Part shown: positions 47,433 to 58,100 of the stretch, in pieces
How positions within the stretch are numbered: position 1 is the stretch's first letter
Layout: the number at the start of each line of letters is the position of its first letter
DNA from: Glebionis coronaria
Taxonomy: Eukaryota > Streptophyta > Magnoliopsida > Asterales > Asteraceae
Assembly: GCA_025667525.1 (NCBI GenBank)
Contig: CM046878.1
Coordinates: 79,876,196-79,940,195 of the forward strand
Reading direction: 5' to 3'
DNA length: 64,000 bases
Position numbers and translations under genes: made by a program
The notes under the pieces: model-generated
The model's input: only the letters and a program-made list of their open reading frames with translations
Databases searched by the model: none
What the model was told of the DNA's origin: nothing

Positions 47433-47727
47433 TGTTGGAGAAACAAGCACGGATCGAATCAAATTCAATATACCGAAACTAACTTTGTATTAATCGTATA
47501 TAATAACAAACGTATAATCAATCATCATCTTTACATGATAGAAATCCTATTCTATATATACTTGACGAAACGGTGTGTCGATTAATGGTCACGACGTTTC
47601 ATGAAAAGTAAACGTTGTGAATAACTGTTTTGTAACCGTTCCATAACTGCTATTCCTGTCCTAACAGCGGGTATGATTATCTAGGCCCATGGGTCGTTTT
47701 CTTTAGTATGTTGGGTCGGGCCTAACA
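47433..47727 (-). repeat. Copia-T 5' LTR
   Basis: 295 bp, two differences from 41641-41935. Followed by the TSD AGAGG (47728-47732), after which Athila protease coding resumes. Confidence 0.97.
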
Positions 47728-48651
47728 AGAGGCAACAGTCTCAACAATGGGTAGAGAAGTAGAACCACTTTTACAAGCGTCTTTGAAATTCTCTTCACAA
47801 GCCTCATCAAGAACGTCAATAAAATTAACGCTCTCGTTTTCATAAGGTTGCTTAGAAATTTTACCCATGTTGAAGACGATTTTATCGTCACCAACTCTCA
47901 TGATTAATTTGCCCGCGGCTACATCAATGAGAGTGCGACCAGTCCTCAAGAATGGGCGTCCAACGATTAATGGAACACGGGTATCCATCTCGTAGTCAAC
48001 GACAACAAAATCCGCCGGAAAGGTGAATTTTTCGACACCGACGAAGACATCTTCGGCTGTCCCCACTGGATAAGAAACCGTACGGTTAGCTAATTCCAAT
48101 GTCATTCATGTGGGGACTAGCTCGGGTAGAGATAATTGTTTCCAAACACTTAACGGCATTAAGTTTATACTAGCACCTAGATCGGCTAGGGCCATACAAT
48201 TCTCTACCCCGGGGAAGTTGCAAGGAATGAGAAAACGACCCGGATCACCAAGTTTGGTTGGTAATTTCCTTAAGAGCTCTCCAGAGCAATTCTCATTAAG
48301 TTGGGTCTGAGCGATATCAATGAGTTTCTCCTTATCACTGAGAAGATCTTTAAACATTTTAGCATACTTCGGCATGTGAGCGAGAGCCTCGGCAAAGGAA
48401 ATGTTGAAATTCAGTTGTTTAAACATTTTAAGAAAGTTAGAAACCTGAATATCATCCTTGCTCTTCAACTTCTCTTTCCTCAACCTTGAGGGATAAGGTA
48501 TATTGGGTTGAGATGAAGGCTTTAGAATGGGATTCTCACTCACATCCTTAGGTGGTGGAGGGGTGGGGTTGGAAGGTAAAGGAGTTGGGGAAAGTTTCTC
48601 TTTTTCCTTAGTCACAATCACGGGAGTAGGTGTAGGAATCTCGGGTTCCAT
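47728..48651 (-). pseudogene. Athila protease region
   Basis: Follows gag in the same frame. A Pro-rich linker leads to a conserved AEALAHMPKYAKMFKDLL stretch and then the aspartic protease motif ADLGASINLMP (about 48155-48190), with the usual DLGA in place of DTGA found in Athila. A TGA at 48106-48108 interrupts it after the VWKQL/ELVPT stretch. The second half ends at the Copia-T insertion and continues at 41635. Confidence 0.92.
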
Positions 48652-48660
48652 ATAACCTTT

Positions 48661-50205
48661 TCAACTTCGAGTGGTGATTGCTTTCATCTCCCCTCTTGGG
48701 TTAGCAACGGTGTTACTCGGAAGAGAACCCGAAGTAGAGGGTTGATTACTTTGGAAAAATGAAGCCATCATATCTCTTAAGTCGTTTGTTTGATTGCTCA
48801 ACGAAGTTCGCATGTCGTTCCTTAGCTCGGCTCGAATATCGTTCCCTTGTTTCGCCATGTCACCCTTCAAGTTAATGAGTTGGCTTTGAAGGTTCGTCAC
48901 CATCTCTTTATTGGTCCTCATGTAAGTTTCGAGGTCTTGGTTCAATGTCGTGGGTTGATTGAGAGGTGGGGCTTGGTAAGCTTGATTATTTCCTTGAGGT
49001 GGATATGGGTTTCTTTTGGATTGATATTGATTGGCAGCTCGAGGTTGGCTTTGATTGTTTCTATTGAAGTTTTGTTGGTTTTGGTTTTGAGGAGGAAAAC
49101 CGGGTGGAGATAGAAAGTTGTTGGAACGATAACTTAGCAAGTTACGGGCTCCTTGAGGGCGAGCCTGATAGCCTCCCGTGGAATAGTTACCGTATGCCGC
49201 GTTAACGTTTTCACAAAGATTGCCTTGGGTAGAGGGGCAATCATTGTAAGAATGAGCACCACCGCACGTTTCACAAGAAATAGCAACAGCTTTAGCTTGT
49301 TGATTTTGGTTAGTAACCAAAAGTGGCATATTTTTGCTCATTTCGACCATTGCGCGGGTCATTTCGGTCATATCAGGGTTGGAAGAAGTAGAAGAAACAT
49401 TGACTCTCGGGTTTGATCTTGAGGATGCGGATGAATCCCAATTCTTGTGGTGAGTAGTCATGTTTTCAATTAACTCTCTACACTCCTCCAGTCTCCTTTT
49501 CATAAAAGTACCACCGGCGGCGGCATTAATCGTATCACGATCACGAAAAGTAAGACCGTTGTAGAAAGTATCAATGAGAGTGACGGGGAGCATGTTATGA
49601 TTTGGACAACGGTCGATCAAAACATTGTAGCGTTCCCAAGCATCAAAAAGTGATTCATCATTTTCTTGAGTGAATCCACTAATTTGGTTCCGAAGGCTAG
49701 TGACCATGGAGGGTGGAAAGAAGCGCGACAAAAAGCGTTGAGTCATCTCATCCCATGTATGAATAGAATTTTTAGGGAGACGGTCAAACCATTACTCGGC
49801 ATGGTGGGATAAAGTGTGTGGGAAGAGATGTAGGCGAAGGAAATCCATAGTAACACTGGGAAGTTTCATGCTTTGGGCGACGATAATGAATTTATCGAGA
49901 TGTTTATTGACATCATCATCCGGTAATCCGCGAAATGGACAAGCGTTTTGAACTTGCTGGATCATGTGATGCTTCAATGAAAATTCAGGAGCCGTGATTT
50001 GCATCGGCGCAATCGGTCCTCCGCGTTCTTTCATGGTTGGTTGACAAAGCTCCTCCATTGTGCGTAGGTGGGGTTGTGGGCCATTGTTGTTATTATTTTT
50101 CATGTTGGGGTGGGGTGGGTTGTTATTATTGTTATGCACACCGGCCATATCTATGTCTCTGAGAGTCTCGGGCTCAGAACAAGACGTAGATCGAGTACCA
50201 TACAC
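48661..50205 (-). pseudogene. gag: Athila gag
   Basis: ATG at 50205. An Asn/Pro-rich N-terminus, then the Gypsy gag domain (PFRGLPDDDVNKHLDKF; FLSRFFPPSMVTSLRNQI; DESLFDAWERYNVLIDRCPN), a CX2CX3HX4C zinc knuckle (CETCGGAHSYNDC, about 49230-49275), a Gln/Asn/Pro-rich stretch and a C-terminal helical region. In-frame stops are at 49792-49794 and at 48661-48663, the latter separating it from protease. Otherwise the frame is intact. Confidence 0.92.
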
Positions 50206-50368
50206 TAAAATGAATTAAAATATTTTTGGTTTTTTTTTTATTTTTTTATTGTTTTTGGATTTTTGAAAATTTTATATTTTTTAGGATTTTTGAAAATTTT
50301 TGTGCTTGAAAATAACGTTCCCAAATCTAATTTTTCTCACTAAAAACCATTAATTTTTCTCCTCCATT
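50206..50368 (-). other. Athila leader between LTR and gag
   Basis: Only 163 bp and T/A-rich. Athila elements usually have a PBS for an aspartate tRNA just inside the LTR, but I find no convincing tRNA complement here, so the PBS is either mutated or deleted, or the LTR boundary is slightly off. Confidence 0.5.
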
Positions 50369-52393
50369 TGATTTATGACTTTTATTGTGTTCTCTTTCAA
50401 AGTGTTGTTCGTACTCGATTCAATTTGAGTTGATCACGGTTAATGGTGGAATTGTTGGTATTGGTCACTAAAAGGGGGAGCTTGGTTAACTATGTCTACA
50501 AATAACATAAATATAAGAGCTAATAAAAATAAAAGAGACTTCTAACCTTGATTGCTTTCCAGTATGAATGCTGCACAGTAGAACTTGGTAAACATGACTA
50601 AAAGGAAATTATCTAATTTAAAATAAAAGTGAATTTGTAAATGACGATGCGTAAAAATTAAAAAGTAAAAAGTTATACTAAAAATTAAGGTTTAAAATTA
50701 AATGACAAAAAGTTAAAACTTTTAAAAGTAAATTTAAAACTTAAAACTTTGAAAAAACGTAAACTTGAAATAACTATAAGATAAAATCAATTTAAAATAA
50801 AGTTTAAGAAAATTCAACCTAATTAGGAATCATAAAGTGTGACCTAACTCGGAATACAAAACCAGAACACAATTTGGAATCCAAAAGTGTGACCTAATTC
50901 GGAATGCTAAAACTGGATGTAGTTCGGAATCTGTGATTTTGATCTAGTTCGAAATACTGAAACTAGATGTAGTTCGGAATGTACAAATATGGACCTAATT
51001 CGGAATCCAGAAGTTTGACATAGTTCGGAATACCATCAATGACCTAATTCGGAATGGAGTAGAACCTAACTCGGAATAAATATCTTAATACAGTTCGGAA
51101 TAAAGCCACTTGACCTAACTCGGAATCCAGGAACACAAAGTAATTCGGAATCCAAAACCTTAAAGTAGTTCGGAATGTGAGACTTGGACGTAACTCGGAA
51201 TATGGAACCTTGACGTAACTCAGAATCCCCTTTCCTAACCTAGTTCGGAATCTTCGTCTTTTGCTAGTTCGGAATAACAAGTAATTGATCTCATTCGGAA
51301 TGGGTGAAACACACAATTCGCGAAACAGAAATGCTAACAACTCGGAATATGAAGAAACATGCATTTAACTCGGAATAAACTGTTATGTGTTTAATTCGGG
51401 ATAAGGAGAATTTGAAGCAGTTCGGGATAAAAGGGTTTTTAAAAATCCGAACTAAACTAAAATAAGCAAATACACAATAAGCACTTACCCAAAACTTTTA
51501 CCAAATCAATTTCTAGAAAAAACTAATAAGACACAATTTAAAAACTTTCAAGAACACTAAATAAGCAAAAATTTAAAATCAACTTTTTTATAAAAATATT
51601 AAACTATCAAAATCAACTTATTTTAAAAACTAATAAACATAAAAATTAAGCAAATAAGCACCTTAATGTAAAAACTCTAAACACACCAACTCAATAAGCA
51701 CAATCAAATAAGCAAAACAATCACATCATCAACAAAATTAAGCCAACTACAAGATTAATTAAGCAAAAACAATATATTATTAAGAAAGGTAGAATGAGAT
51801 TTATGAAATAAACTTGATTATATTAAAGATTAAGATCAAAGATTACAAGATTAATGAAGGTTTGATAAGCTTGAAAAACTAGAGAGAAGAAAAATAAAAC
51901 ACACTTAAAAATAAAACTAGAAAATTTAACTAACTAACACCCTCTTAATGACACATTAGGAGGGTATATATAGGAGGAGGGGAGGGTCTTGTGTCTTCTC
52001 TCTTTCTTCTTGTTTTCTCGACTCGATTTAAGTTCTTTGTCTTTCTCGACGTCGTCTTGGGATTTGTCGATATAAATTGAACTCGTCTTATAATTTTCTT
52101 CTTCTATTAGACTTGAGTTCTTCGACTTCATTAAACTTTCGTCTTTAGACTTTTTCTTCGATAAATCTTCAGAATAGGCCTTGGACTTCCGTTCTTTTTG
52201 CACTCTTGATCTTTTGACTTCGTCTTTTGTCTTTTTCTTCGATAAAAGCACGTGAAAGCCCGTGTTTTCTCCCTTTTCATATTTTTATCCTGAAACACAA
52301 CAAAAACACAAACCACGCATAATTCCGACTTTTACGACATAAAATACACGTTTTGGTCTTGTTATTATTGGATAAGTGTTTTCACACTTATTA
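50369..52393 (-). repeat. Athila 5' LTR (right copy)
   Basis: Matches 4228-6289 (2025 bp against 2062). TATATATA at 51965-51972. Holds a second copy of the TTCGGAAT array. On the element strand it starts TAATAAG rather than TG. The TSD GCCAC follows at 52394-52398. Confidence 0.93.
50815..51440 (-). repeat. TTCGGAAT motif array in the Athila LTR (right copy)
   Basis: The same series of about 25 units as at 4690-5300 in the same order, with a few unit-level differences (for example TTTGGAAT against TTCGGAAT near 50873, TTCGAAAT near 50948). Confidence 0.9.
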
Positions 52394-52398
52394 GCCAC

Positions 52399-53298
52399 TA
52401 ATGAAATTTACTAAGCTTACTTATTTTAGGCTAAGGCTCATTTAAGTTTCTAGTTTTCAAGGCTTAGCATAGATCCAAGGGGAAATGACAAATAACACTT
52501 ATAGGGTTCGAATCTAGGTACACACGCGCGAGGAGTAAATCAAGCCGAGACTACTAGGGCACGAAATCTATGAGTTTTACGTGTGCATGTTGTTTTCATA
52601 GTGATTAACTAAATATGTAACTTGTTTAGGTACCATGTGTTATGTGTTCATCATCTTTTTATGCATTTATAAGTAGATTTATGAATTTGGTATATGAAAT
52701 TACTTGTTTCCTTTAGTGAAGAATGAATGAGTGTCCTAGCAAACCCGTAACTCTCCTTCTCTAAATCTACATGAATCCTATCCGAAATGTGTATGTTTAC
52801 CCGCGGCTACTAGCTATTTTCCTTTGCTTGTTGCCTAAGGTACTATAACTTGAAGTTTTTACTAGTATATTGATGATAGAGACAAAGATTTAGGGTAGTA
52901 AATGAGGATTAAAAATTTGTGTAGGTGATGATGTGTGCCGTGAGTTAGAGAGATAGAGGATAAGTGTTTGTGTGTTCTTGCTAGTTTAGGATGTGAGGTT
53001 ATGTATATAATTAGTTAGATTTTTCATATCTAAGTACCTTACACACAAGTACAATCCATTAATGACCAAGTGATGTACATGTGGCCTTTCATCCAAATGG
53101 TGGACGCGTCTAGTAGAGTTAGGAGGGTCAAGGGGACAAAGTGAGGGGTCAAAGTAATAGGTAATTAAGGTTTGAGGTTTGTACAAGGTATTAGACATGA
53201 GGGTAAATCTAGGCACTATTCAACATATTATTAGCCAAAAGTTTTGGTAAGGTTCGGTTAGGAGGCTTGATGTTTAGGATATTGGTAGGTTTCTAAGT
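52399..53298. other. Right part of E0, non-coding
   Basis: Continues the E0 sequence broken at 4227. AT-rich with no protein-like frame. A tract near 52820-52860 (TTGCCTAAGGTACT then TTGAAG) loosely resembles the 3' part of the Tekay LTRs (TTGTCTGAGGTACTTGAAG), supporting the LTR reading of E0. Confidence 0.45.
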
Positions 53299-53313
53299 AT
53301 GTAGTTAGGATTT

Positions 53314-53546
53314 TGTTTTTGAACGGCAGTTTGGTGCAGCGGAGTATCTTGCGTGCCACCGAGGCACCAAGTCTCTCAACCCGAGTTCGAATCATCTCAC
53401 GAAGAGAATATCAACCCCCATGCTAGCCATCCAGTTTCCCATTAAGGGGCTTCAAGGCATTGCGATGGGATTCAAACCCGGCTGCCAATTCTGGGAAAAT
53501 CCCCCATATGGGGAATGACAGGAGTCGAACCCCTGACCTCCCCCAC
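53314..53546 (+). mobile_element. SINE-like element with 15-bp target-site duplication
   Basis: A 233-bp insertion bounded by a perfect 15-bp direct repeat, ATGTAGTTAGGATTT, at 53299-53313 and 53547-53561. Near the left end there is an A-box-like TTTGGTGCAGCGG and, about 39 bases on, a B-box-like CGAGTTCGAATCAT, the spacing of a tRNA-derived internal RNA polymerase III promoter. On the other strand GGGTTCGACTCC (near the right end) and GGTTTGAATCCC also resemble B boxes, so the inner part may derive from a second tRNA-like head. There is no clear poly(A) tail on this strand; the opposite strand ends CAAAAACA, so orientation is not certain. It was inserted in E0. Confidence 0.7.
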
Positions 53547-53561
53547 ATGTAGTTAGGATTT

Positions 53562-54103
53562 AATTGTACTAGATTAGATCCATGTAGATTTAGTTAGATT
53601 TCTAAGTTTAATATAGTATAGGTTTGTATATATAAAAACACGAGTCTTAGATGATCAATAGAGAAAAAATTGTTTATAGTGTTTCAAAATTTTAAGTGTG
53701 TATCCAAGTATTATAAGTCATGTTATAATTGTGGTGATATCCAATATAGTGTAGTTTAGGTAATTATATATACATAGAATTAATTTGAGGTACTTTGTAA
53801 ATTATAGATCATGAAATCATGATTTTTGGATATAATAGGTCTTAAAATGATGTATCATAGATGTCCTTGTATTCCATGTGGCTTAAAAGTAGGCAAAGTG
53901 ATCAACTGAGTATGAAAAATGTTCATAGATATCAAAATAAATATGAAAAGGATCTCGTGTTCAAGTATCAATAATGACACTTATATTCATGCATCATGTA
54001 AATAATAGTTCAAGAAATTCATGCAAAGGTGATATCAATAGTATTCATGAGGTGACATGTACATATGATGACATAATAAAAGGGAATTTTCCGAGGTTTT
54101 ACA
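53562..54103. other. End of E0, non-coding
   Basis: AT-rich sequence ending GGGAATTTTCCGAGGTTTTACA, the E0 terminus. I see no other feature. Confidence 0.5.
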
Positions 54104-54108
54104 CTTAA

Positions 54109-54558
54109 ATGTCTCAAAAACTTCGTGTTTATGCTTTAGCAAGTAAACATAACCGTAACGACTAAAGTCGTTAGTGAAAGTTACGAAGTAACTTTCACCT
54201 TGCCTTGAAACGGTTCTAAATGGGCCGCATACATCAGTGTGTATAAGTCCAAGTAGATCTTTAGCCCTCTCTACTTGATGTGAATAAGGTTTTCGTGCCA
54301 TCTTACTAGATAAACATGAAACACATTTGTCAAAGGAATCATCATCGTTTGACTAAAGCAATCCATCTGATTGTAATTTCTTAATTCGCTTTTTGTTTAT
54401 GTGGCCAAGGCGACAATTCCATAACAACGTAGAGTCCAAATTAGATTTGACCCTTTTGTTACTTACAGCATAAATAGAACTATTGTTTGCACTAGAATCA
54501 GACATATCAATTTCAAATATACCATCACGAGGAATAACACTAAAATAAAACATATTAT
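54109..54558 (-). pseudogene. Copia-3 pol fragment (pre-integrase and start of integrase)
   Basis: On the minus strand, LLWNCRLGHINKKRIKKL (GAG pre-integrase), CVSC, then DLLGLIHTDVCGPF with the first integrase Asp, FTNDFSRYGYVYLL and HEVFETFK, where E0 begins. The next residues of the same protein are at 1490 downward. One stop near 54355 separates the two open parts. The left-hand start of the coding is cut by the SIRE-B LTR. Confidence 0.88.
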
Positions 54559-55075
54559 TGTTGATCCCAAACTTAGATCGATTTAGCTTTATGTATACGA
54601 GATTAGATCAAGTAATACACTTAGAGAAACCTTTGTATATCTTTATGATAATCTAAGTGTTATGCGGAATTAACACTTAAACAAGAACACACAAGATATA
54701 AACAAACTTTCACTTTGATTAATGATATCAAACTTGCTTACAATGAAAGTAGTTTACGAATGAAAACTTATATAGAACATTAACCTAAAGGTCTTCTTTT
54801 ATAGACTTAAGAAGCCTTGTGCAATAATCTACGTATCAACTATTCTAGGTAAAGATAAATATAGAAAATACATTGTTGTTCCTATCTTTACTAGAAGTAA
54901 TCTAGAATACAATAAACGCGTAGAGTATATCTTCCCATAAGTGCTTGTCTTCAATGTATCAACACTTGACTTTATCTTGTCAACGCTTGAGCTGTCAGCG
55001 TTTGTTTTACTCCTGTCAGCGCTTGTTTTACTCTTGTCAGCGCTCAAGTGAACTGGCCATAATTTATTCCCAACA
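54559..55075 (-). repeat. SIRE-B 3' LTR
   Basis: The right end (CCCAACA at 55075) is set by the adjacent PPT, TTTAGGGGAGGAT on the element strand. The left end (TGTTGATCCC at 54559) is my best guess, because it restores Copia-3 coding beyond it. A TATATAA box on the element strand lies near 54768-54775, and four CGYTGACA motif copies lie in the upstream (U3) part. Confidence 0.7.
54979..55050 (-). repeat. CGYTGACA motif cluster in SIRE-B LTR (U3)
   Basis: On the plus strand TGTCAACGCTTG, TGTCAGCGTTTG, TGTCAGCGCTTG and TGTCAGCGCTCA follow at about 14-22-bp spacing, 25-100 bp from the U3 start and about 200-280 bp upstream of the TATA box on the element strand: a typical enhancer position. Confidence 0.85.
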
Positions 55076-55090
55076 ATCCTCCCCTAAACT
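55076..55090 (-). other. SIRE-B polypurine tract
   Basis: On the element strand AGTTTAGGGGAGGAT abuts the LTR start. Confidence 0.85.
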
Positions 55091-55127
55091 TGATATCTAC
55101 TCCAATGATCAAGTTTCTGAATAAACA

Positions 55128-58100
55128 CTAAGTACTAGGAGGAATCTTACAAAGCTTCTCATATTGGTAATAAATAAATCTGATCAAGTCTTTTGCCACG
55201 TCACTCGAATAATCAATCTCCAGCTGAGTGTTCTTCATCTTCTCCAAGATTTCCTTGGACATGAAATACTGACCATCCACAAGTAGATACTCAGCAAACT
55301 TTGTAGCACTCAAATAATAAACACCAGCAGCTGAATACAATCTCCATTGAAGACCACTGAGATCATCTTCAAGATCCTTCCAAATAGCAGGATCCTCATC
55401 TTTTGGTCCACACATTCTCTTGAATGTGGACCATAGTTTTATTCCATTGGCTGAAGTTGGTGCTTCAGCCTCATACTTGGCCTCTAACAACCTCCATAGG
55501 TCTACCAAGTCTTCTCTATCACAACTTGCAAACAAAGATATAAGGGTGGTAAAAGTGTGCACCTCTTTTCCATACCTGCCAATCTTCCAAAATCCACATT
55601 CATCTTCTTCATAGCTTACAATTGGATTTCTGGAATCTAGTGGTAACACTTGTACCATATATGAAGCTTCTAATGGTGAGAGCTTGAGGCTCTTTCTTAT
55701 GACAACTTCACTTGGATGTAATGGATCCATATCTTTGGGAAACTCAAGAGAAACTCCCTTTTTCACTGGTCTGGGAACAAACATTGCTTTCTTGAGCTCC
55801 ATTTCCTCTGCAAGTTCTTCTTTTCTTTCATCAGAAAGAAGTCTTAGAGTGTTTGCTTCCTGCACTCTAACCCAAATGGGATAAGCTCTACATTCCAACT
55901 CATCAAATGTCAATGCCTTCAATTTCTGATGAGTCCACCCTACTCCATGACACCTGAGCAACATGCAGTACAACTCCCTTCTATCCCTTTTCAACTCTGA
56001 GAGAATATTGCTTGCCTTGTGTTTCAAAATGACCTTGCAATCCTTTTGTACTATGAGAAGAATCTCCAAACCCCTATCTGATCTGAAATGGTCAAGTGTG
56101 GATTCTCCATACATCTTTCTTCCCAAGCATGATACATTTGAACCACCTCTGGCATATCAAAATCAACCTGCAATTTCAACTCTCTCAATTTCTCCTTGGC
56201 CAACTCATCTCCATACTCAAGTCTTTCTGGCTGTTCTATGATCATAACACTTGAGTCTGAGCTAGCAACATCACTTCCCTCTTGCTCTTCTGAAGTGACA
56301 ACAAATGGTGACTCTCTCACCTCCTTTCTTTCTTTTTCCACAATTTGTGCAGCCAACTTTCTATCAAACTCAATTTGAGCTGCATTCTTTGGAACAACCT
56401 CTTCTACCATAATACCCTTACCCTTATCTAATGGATCAATTGTTGGTAAGGTAGATGGTGATACCTGTGAAGAAACCTCCTTGATGATGAATGATGACTG
56501 GGATACATCACCCTCATTTGCAGGTCTGTCAACGCTCACTTTTGCTCTGTCAGCGCCCAAAATACTCATATCAGCGTCCAAATTCTCCTTGACAACGCTC
56601 AAATTTCCTGCCTCAGCGCCTTTTTCAATTTCCTCCACCATGGTTGTAAATGATAAATTTAAGTTTGTAGGAGAGACTAGAGACGTATCAAAACCTGTCT
56701 GTTTCTTCAAACTTGTTAGGGCCTCAACAACATCCAAAGATTGACCATCATGGCTGCCCTTATCACTCACATTTATTTGATCATCCTCCCCTTTGGAAGA
56801 TTCCTCCATCCCTCTCCTTGCACTAGCAGTCTCCAAAATAACAATCCTCTCCCTCAATTGCTTGAGTTCAAGGCCTTGTGTGCTGAAAACTTGTACCAAG
56901 TCTGCATTTTGCTTTTGCAAGCTCATGCAGACTGCCGTCAATTCCATTAGGGTCATTGGTTCCAATCTGCCCTCTTCTAAAATGGGTATTTGACCTCCCA
57001 AGTCAGATTCATTGGGCATGGATGAGGTCTTAATAATGGTGGGACTGCCTTGGCCAGCTTCTAAGCCAGAACCAATAGTCTCAGCCTCATCCATAGCACC
57101 AACCACACTTGTGGTGGTGGTTCTCTCTGCTACATGGCTAGGACCACTAGAGGAGAACACTCCAGTAGTCCTTTGGCGTTTAATCATCCTATATTCAGGA
57201 GGTGTAGAAGATGATGTGGATTGGGTGGATGTGGGTTGGTTAAGGGGTGTTTGGGTCTGTGAAGGTTGTGTGTCAACGTTTGAAATAGGCACATCAACAC
57301 CAACATTGAACGTGTCTGCGTCGAAGGTTCTTGGTCAATTTGCATATGTTGGGGTGAAGGTAATGGTTCAGGTATTGGGTCAATTTGAGATTGGGGGTCT
57401 GGTTGGGGTTGAGCTGCTGCAATGACAGCAAGCATAGCTTGGGTTAAGGGTAGGTCACGATGTGGGGGTGAGTTCATCTTCATAAAAATTGATTTCTTTT
57501 TCACAGGGATCTCATAAAAATCATTATGATCCCTTGTGCAGTATCCTTGGACATCAAAAACCATTTGTAAAAATCTGGGATAAGCTAAAGTCACTTTGTT
57601 CCCTTTAGTTTTACACATGCCCTCAAAAATCATGTTAGAATAATTAAATTTTTGCCCAGTAGCAATACACACAATAGCACTGGCAATAGATCTATTGATC
57701 TCATTGTGTGCAGTACACTTGGGACTCAAACATTGTAGGAGGACATGTATGAGGTACTTCCAGGCTGGGGGAAACTCCTGTTTATGATATTTATTTAAAG
57801 TTCCTTCATCAGGAAAAGGATAACCCAAAGCCCTTAGTCCTTGTTCTATTTCACTAATGGGAAGGGTGGTTATACCATCAACATCATCAAGATGCAAGGC
57901 TTGGCGTACCAAAGCCTCAGTAACCACCCAAGTTCTCCCATGAACAATAGAAGATAATGTAGTCACTCTATTAACTGTTGAGGAACTGACAGTGTTCCAA
58001 AACTGTTTAATATGTGTGACAGTAATGAGTGGTGCTTGAGAAAGAGCATACCTAATAGGAGATGCATTCAAATACGCCACCATTTGTGTGTATTGGGGAA

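Larger units (their letters stand above)
41641..47727 (-). mobile_element. Copia-T: young but defective Ty1/Copia retrotransposon, 6.1 kb
   Basis: LTRs of 295 bp at 41641-41935 and 47433-47727 differ at two positions; the TSD AGAGG at 41636-41640 and 47728-47732 is perfect. PPT and PBS are both recognisable. It carries gag, protease, integrase, RT and RNase H in Copia order on the minus strand, plus an unusually long leader of about 1.25 kb. The whole polyprotein from 45889 to 41945 stays in one frame and is broken only by in-frame stops, with one frameshift in gag at about 45886. I do not assign a Copia clade. Confidence 0.95.
4228..52393 (-). mobile_element. Athila-type Ty3/Gypsy retrotransposon, host of three nested insertions
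   Basis: Direct long repeats at 4228-6289 and 50369-52393 are its LTRs, and GCCAC at 4223-4227 and 52394-52398 is a perfect TSD. Between them, on the minus strand, lie gag, protease, reverse transcriptase, RNase H and integrase in Gypsy order, interrupted at 47732/41636 by Copia-T, at 40483/28193 by the Tekay element and at 25227/7305 by SIRE-A. Excluding these, about 11.9 kb remain, normal for Athila. The proline- and asparagine-rich gag, the CX2CX3HX4C knuckle, the DLGA protease and the FMDDF RT motif fit the Athila lineage of plant Gypsy elements. All frames carry stops, so it is inactive. The LTRs differ at about 2-3% of positions in the stretches I compared. Confidence 0.93.
1496..54103 (+). 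mobile_element. E0: LTR-like unit without coding sequence (probable solo Gypsy LTR), itself split by the Athila nest
   Basis: The unit starts TGTGACACC at 1496 and ends GGTTTTACA at 54103, and is flanked by the 5-bp repeat CTTAA (1491-1495 and 54104-54108), which is one pre-insertion copy in the Copia-3 integrase coding sequence. Removing the Athila insertion (4228-52393 plus one TSD) leaves about 4.4 kb, including a SINE-like insertion, without recognisable coding sequence. The termini resemble the Tekay-type LTRs in this window (start TGTGAC, end TTACA), so a solo LTR left by recombination between two LTRs is the simplest reading. A non-autonomous element with no recognisable LTR pair is the alternative. 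Strand is assigned from the terminus resemblance only. Confidence 0.6.

Noticed and set aside
53317..53560. tRNA gene (B-box-like GTTCGA sequences)
   Set aside because: No cloverleaf can be drawn by eye and the segment is bounded by a long TSD, so a SINE is the better reading.
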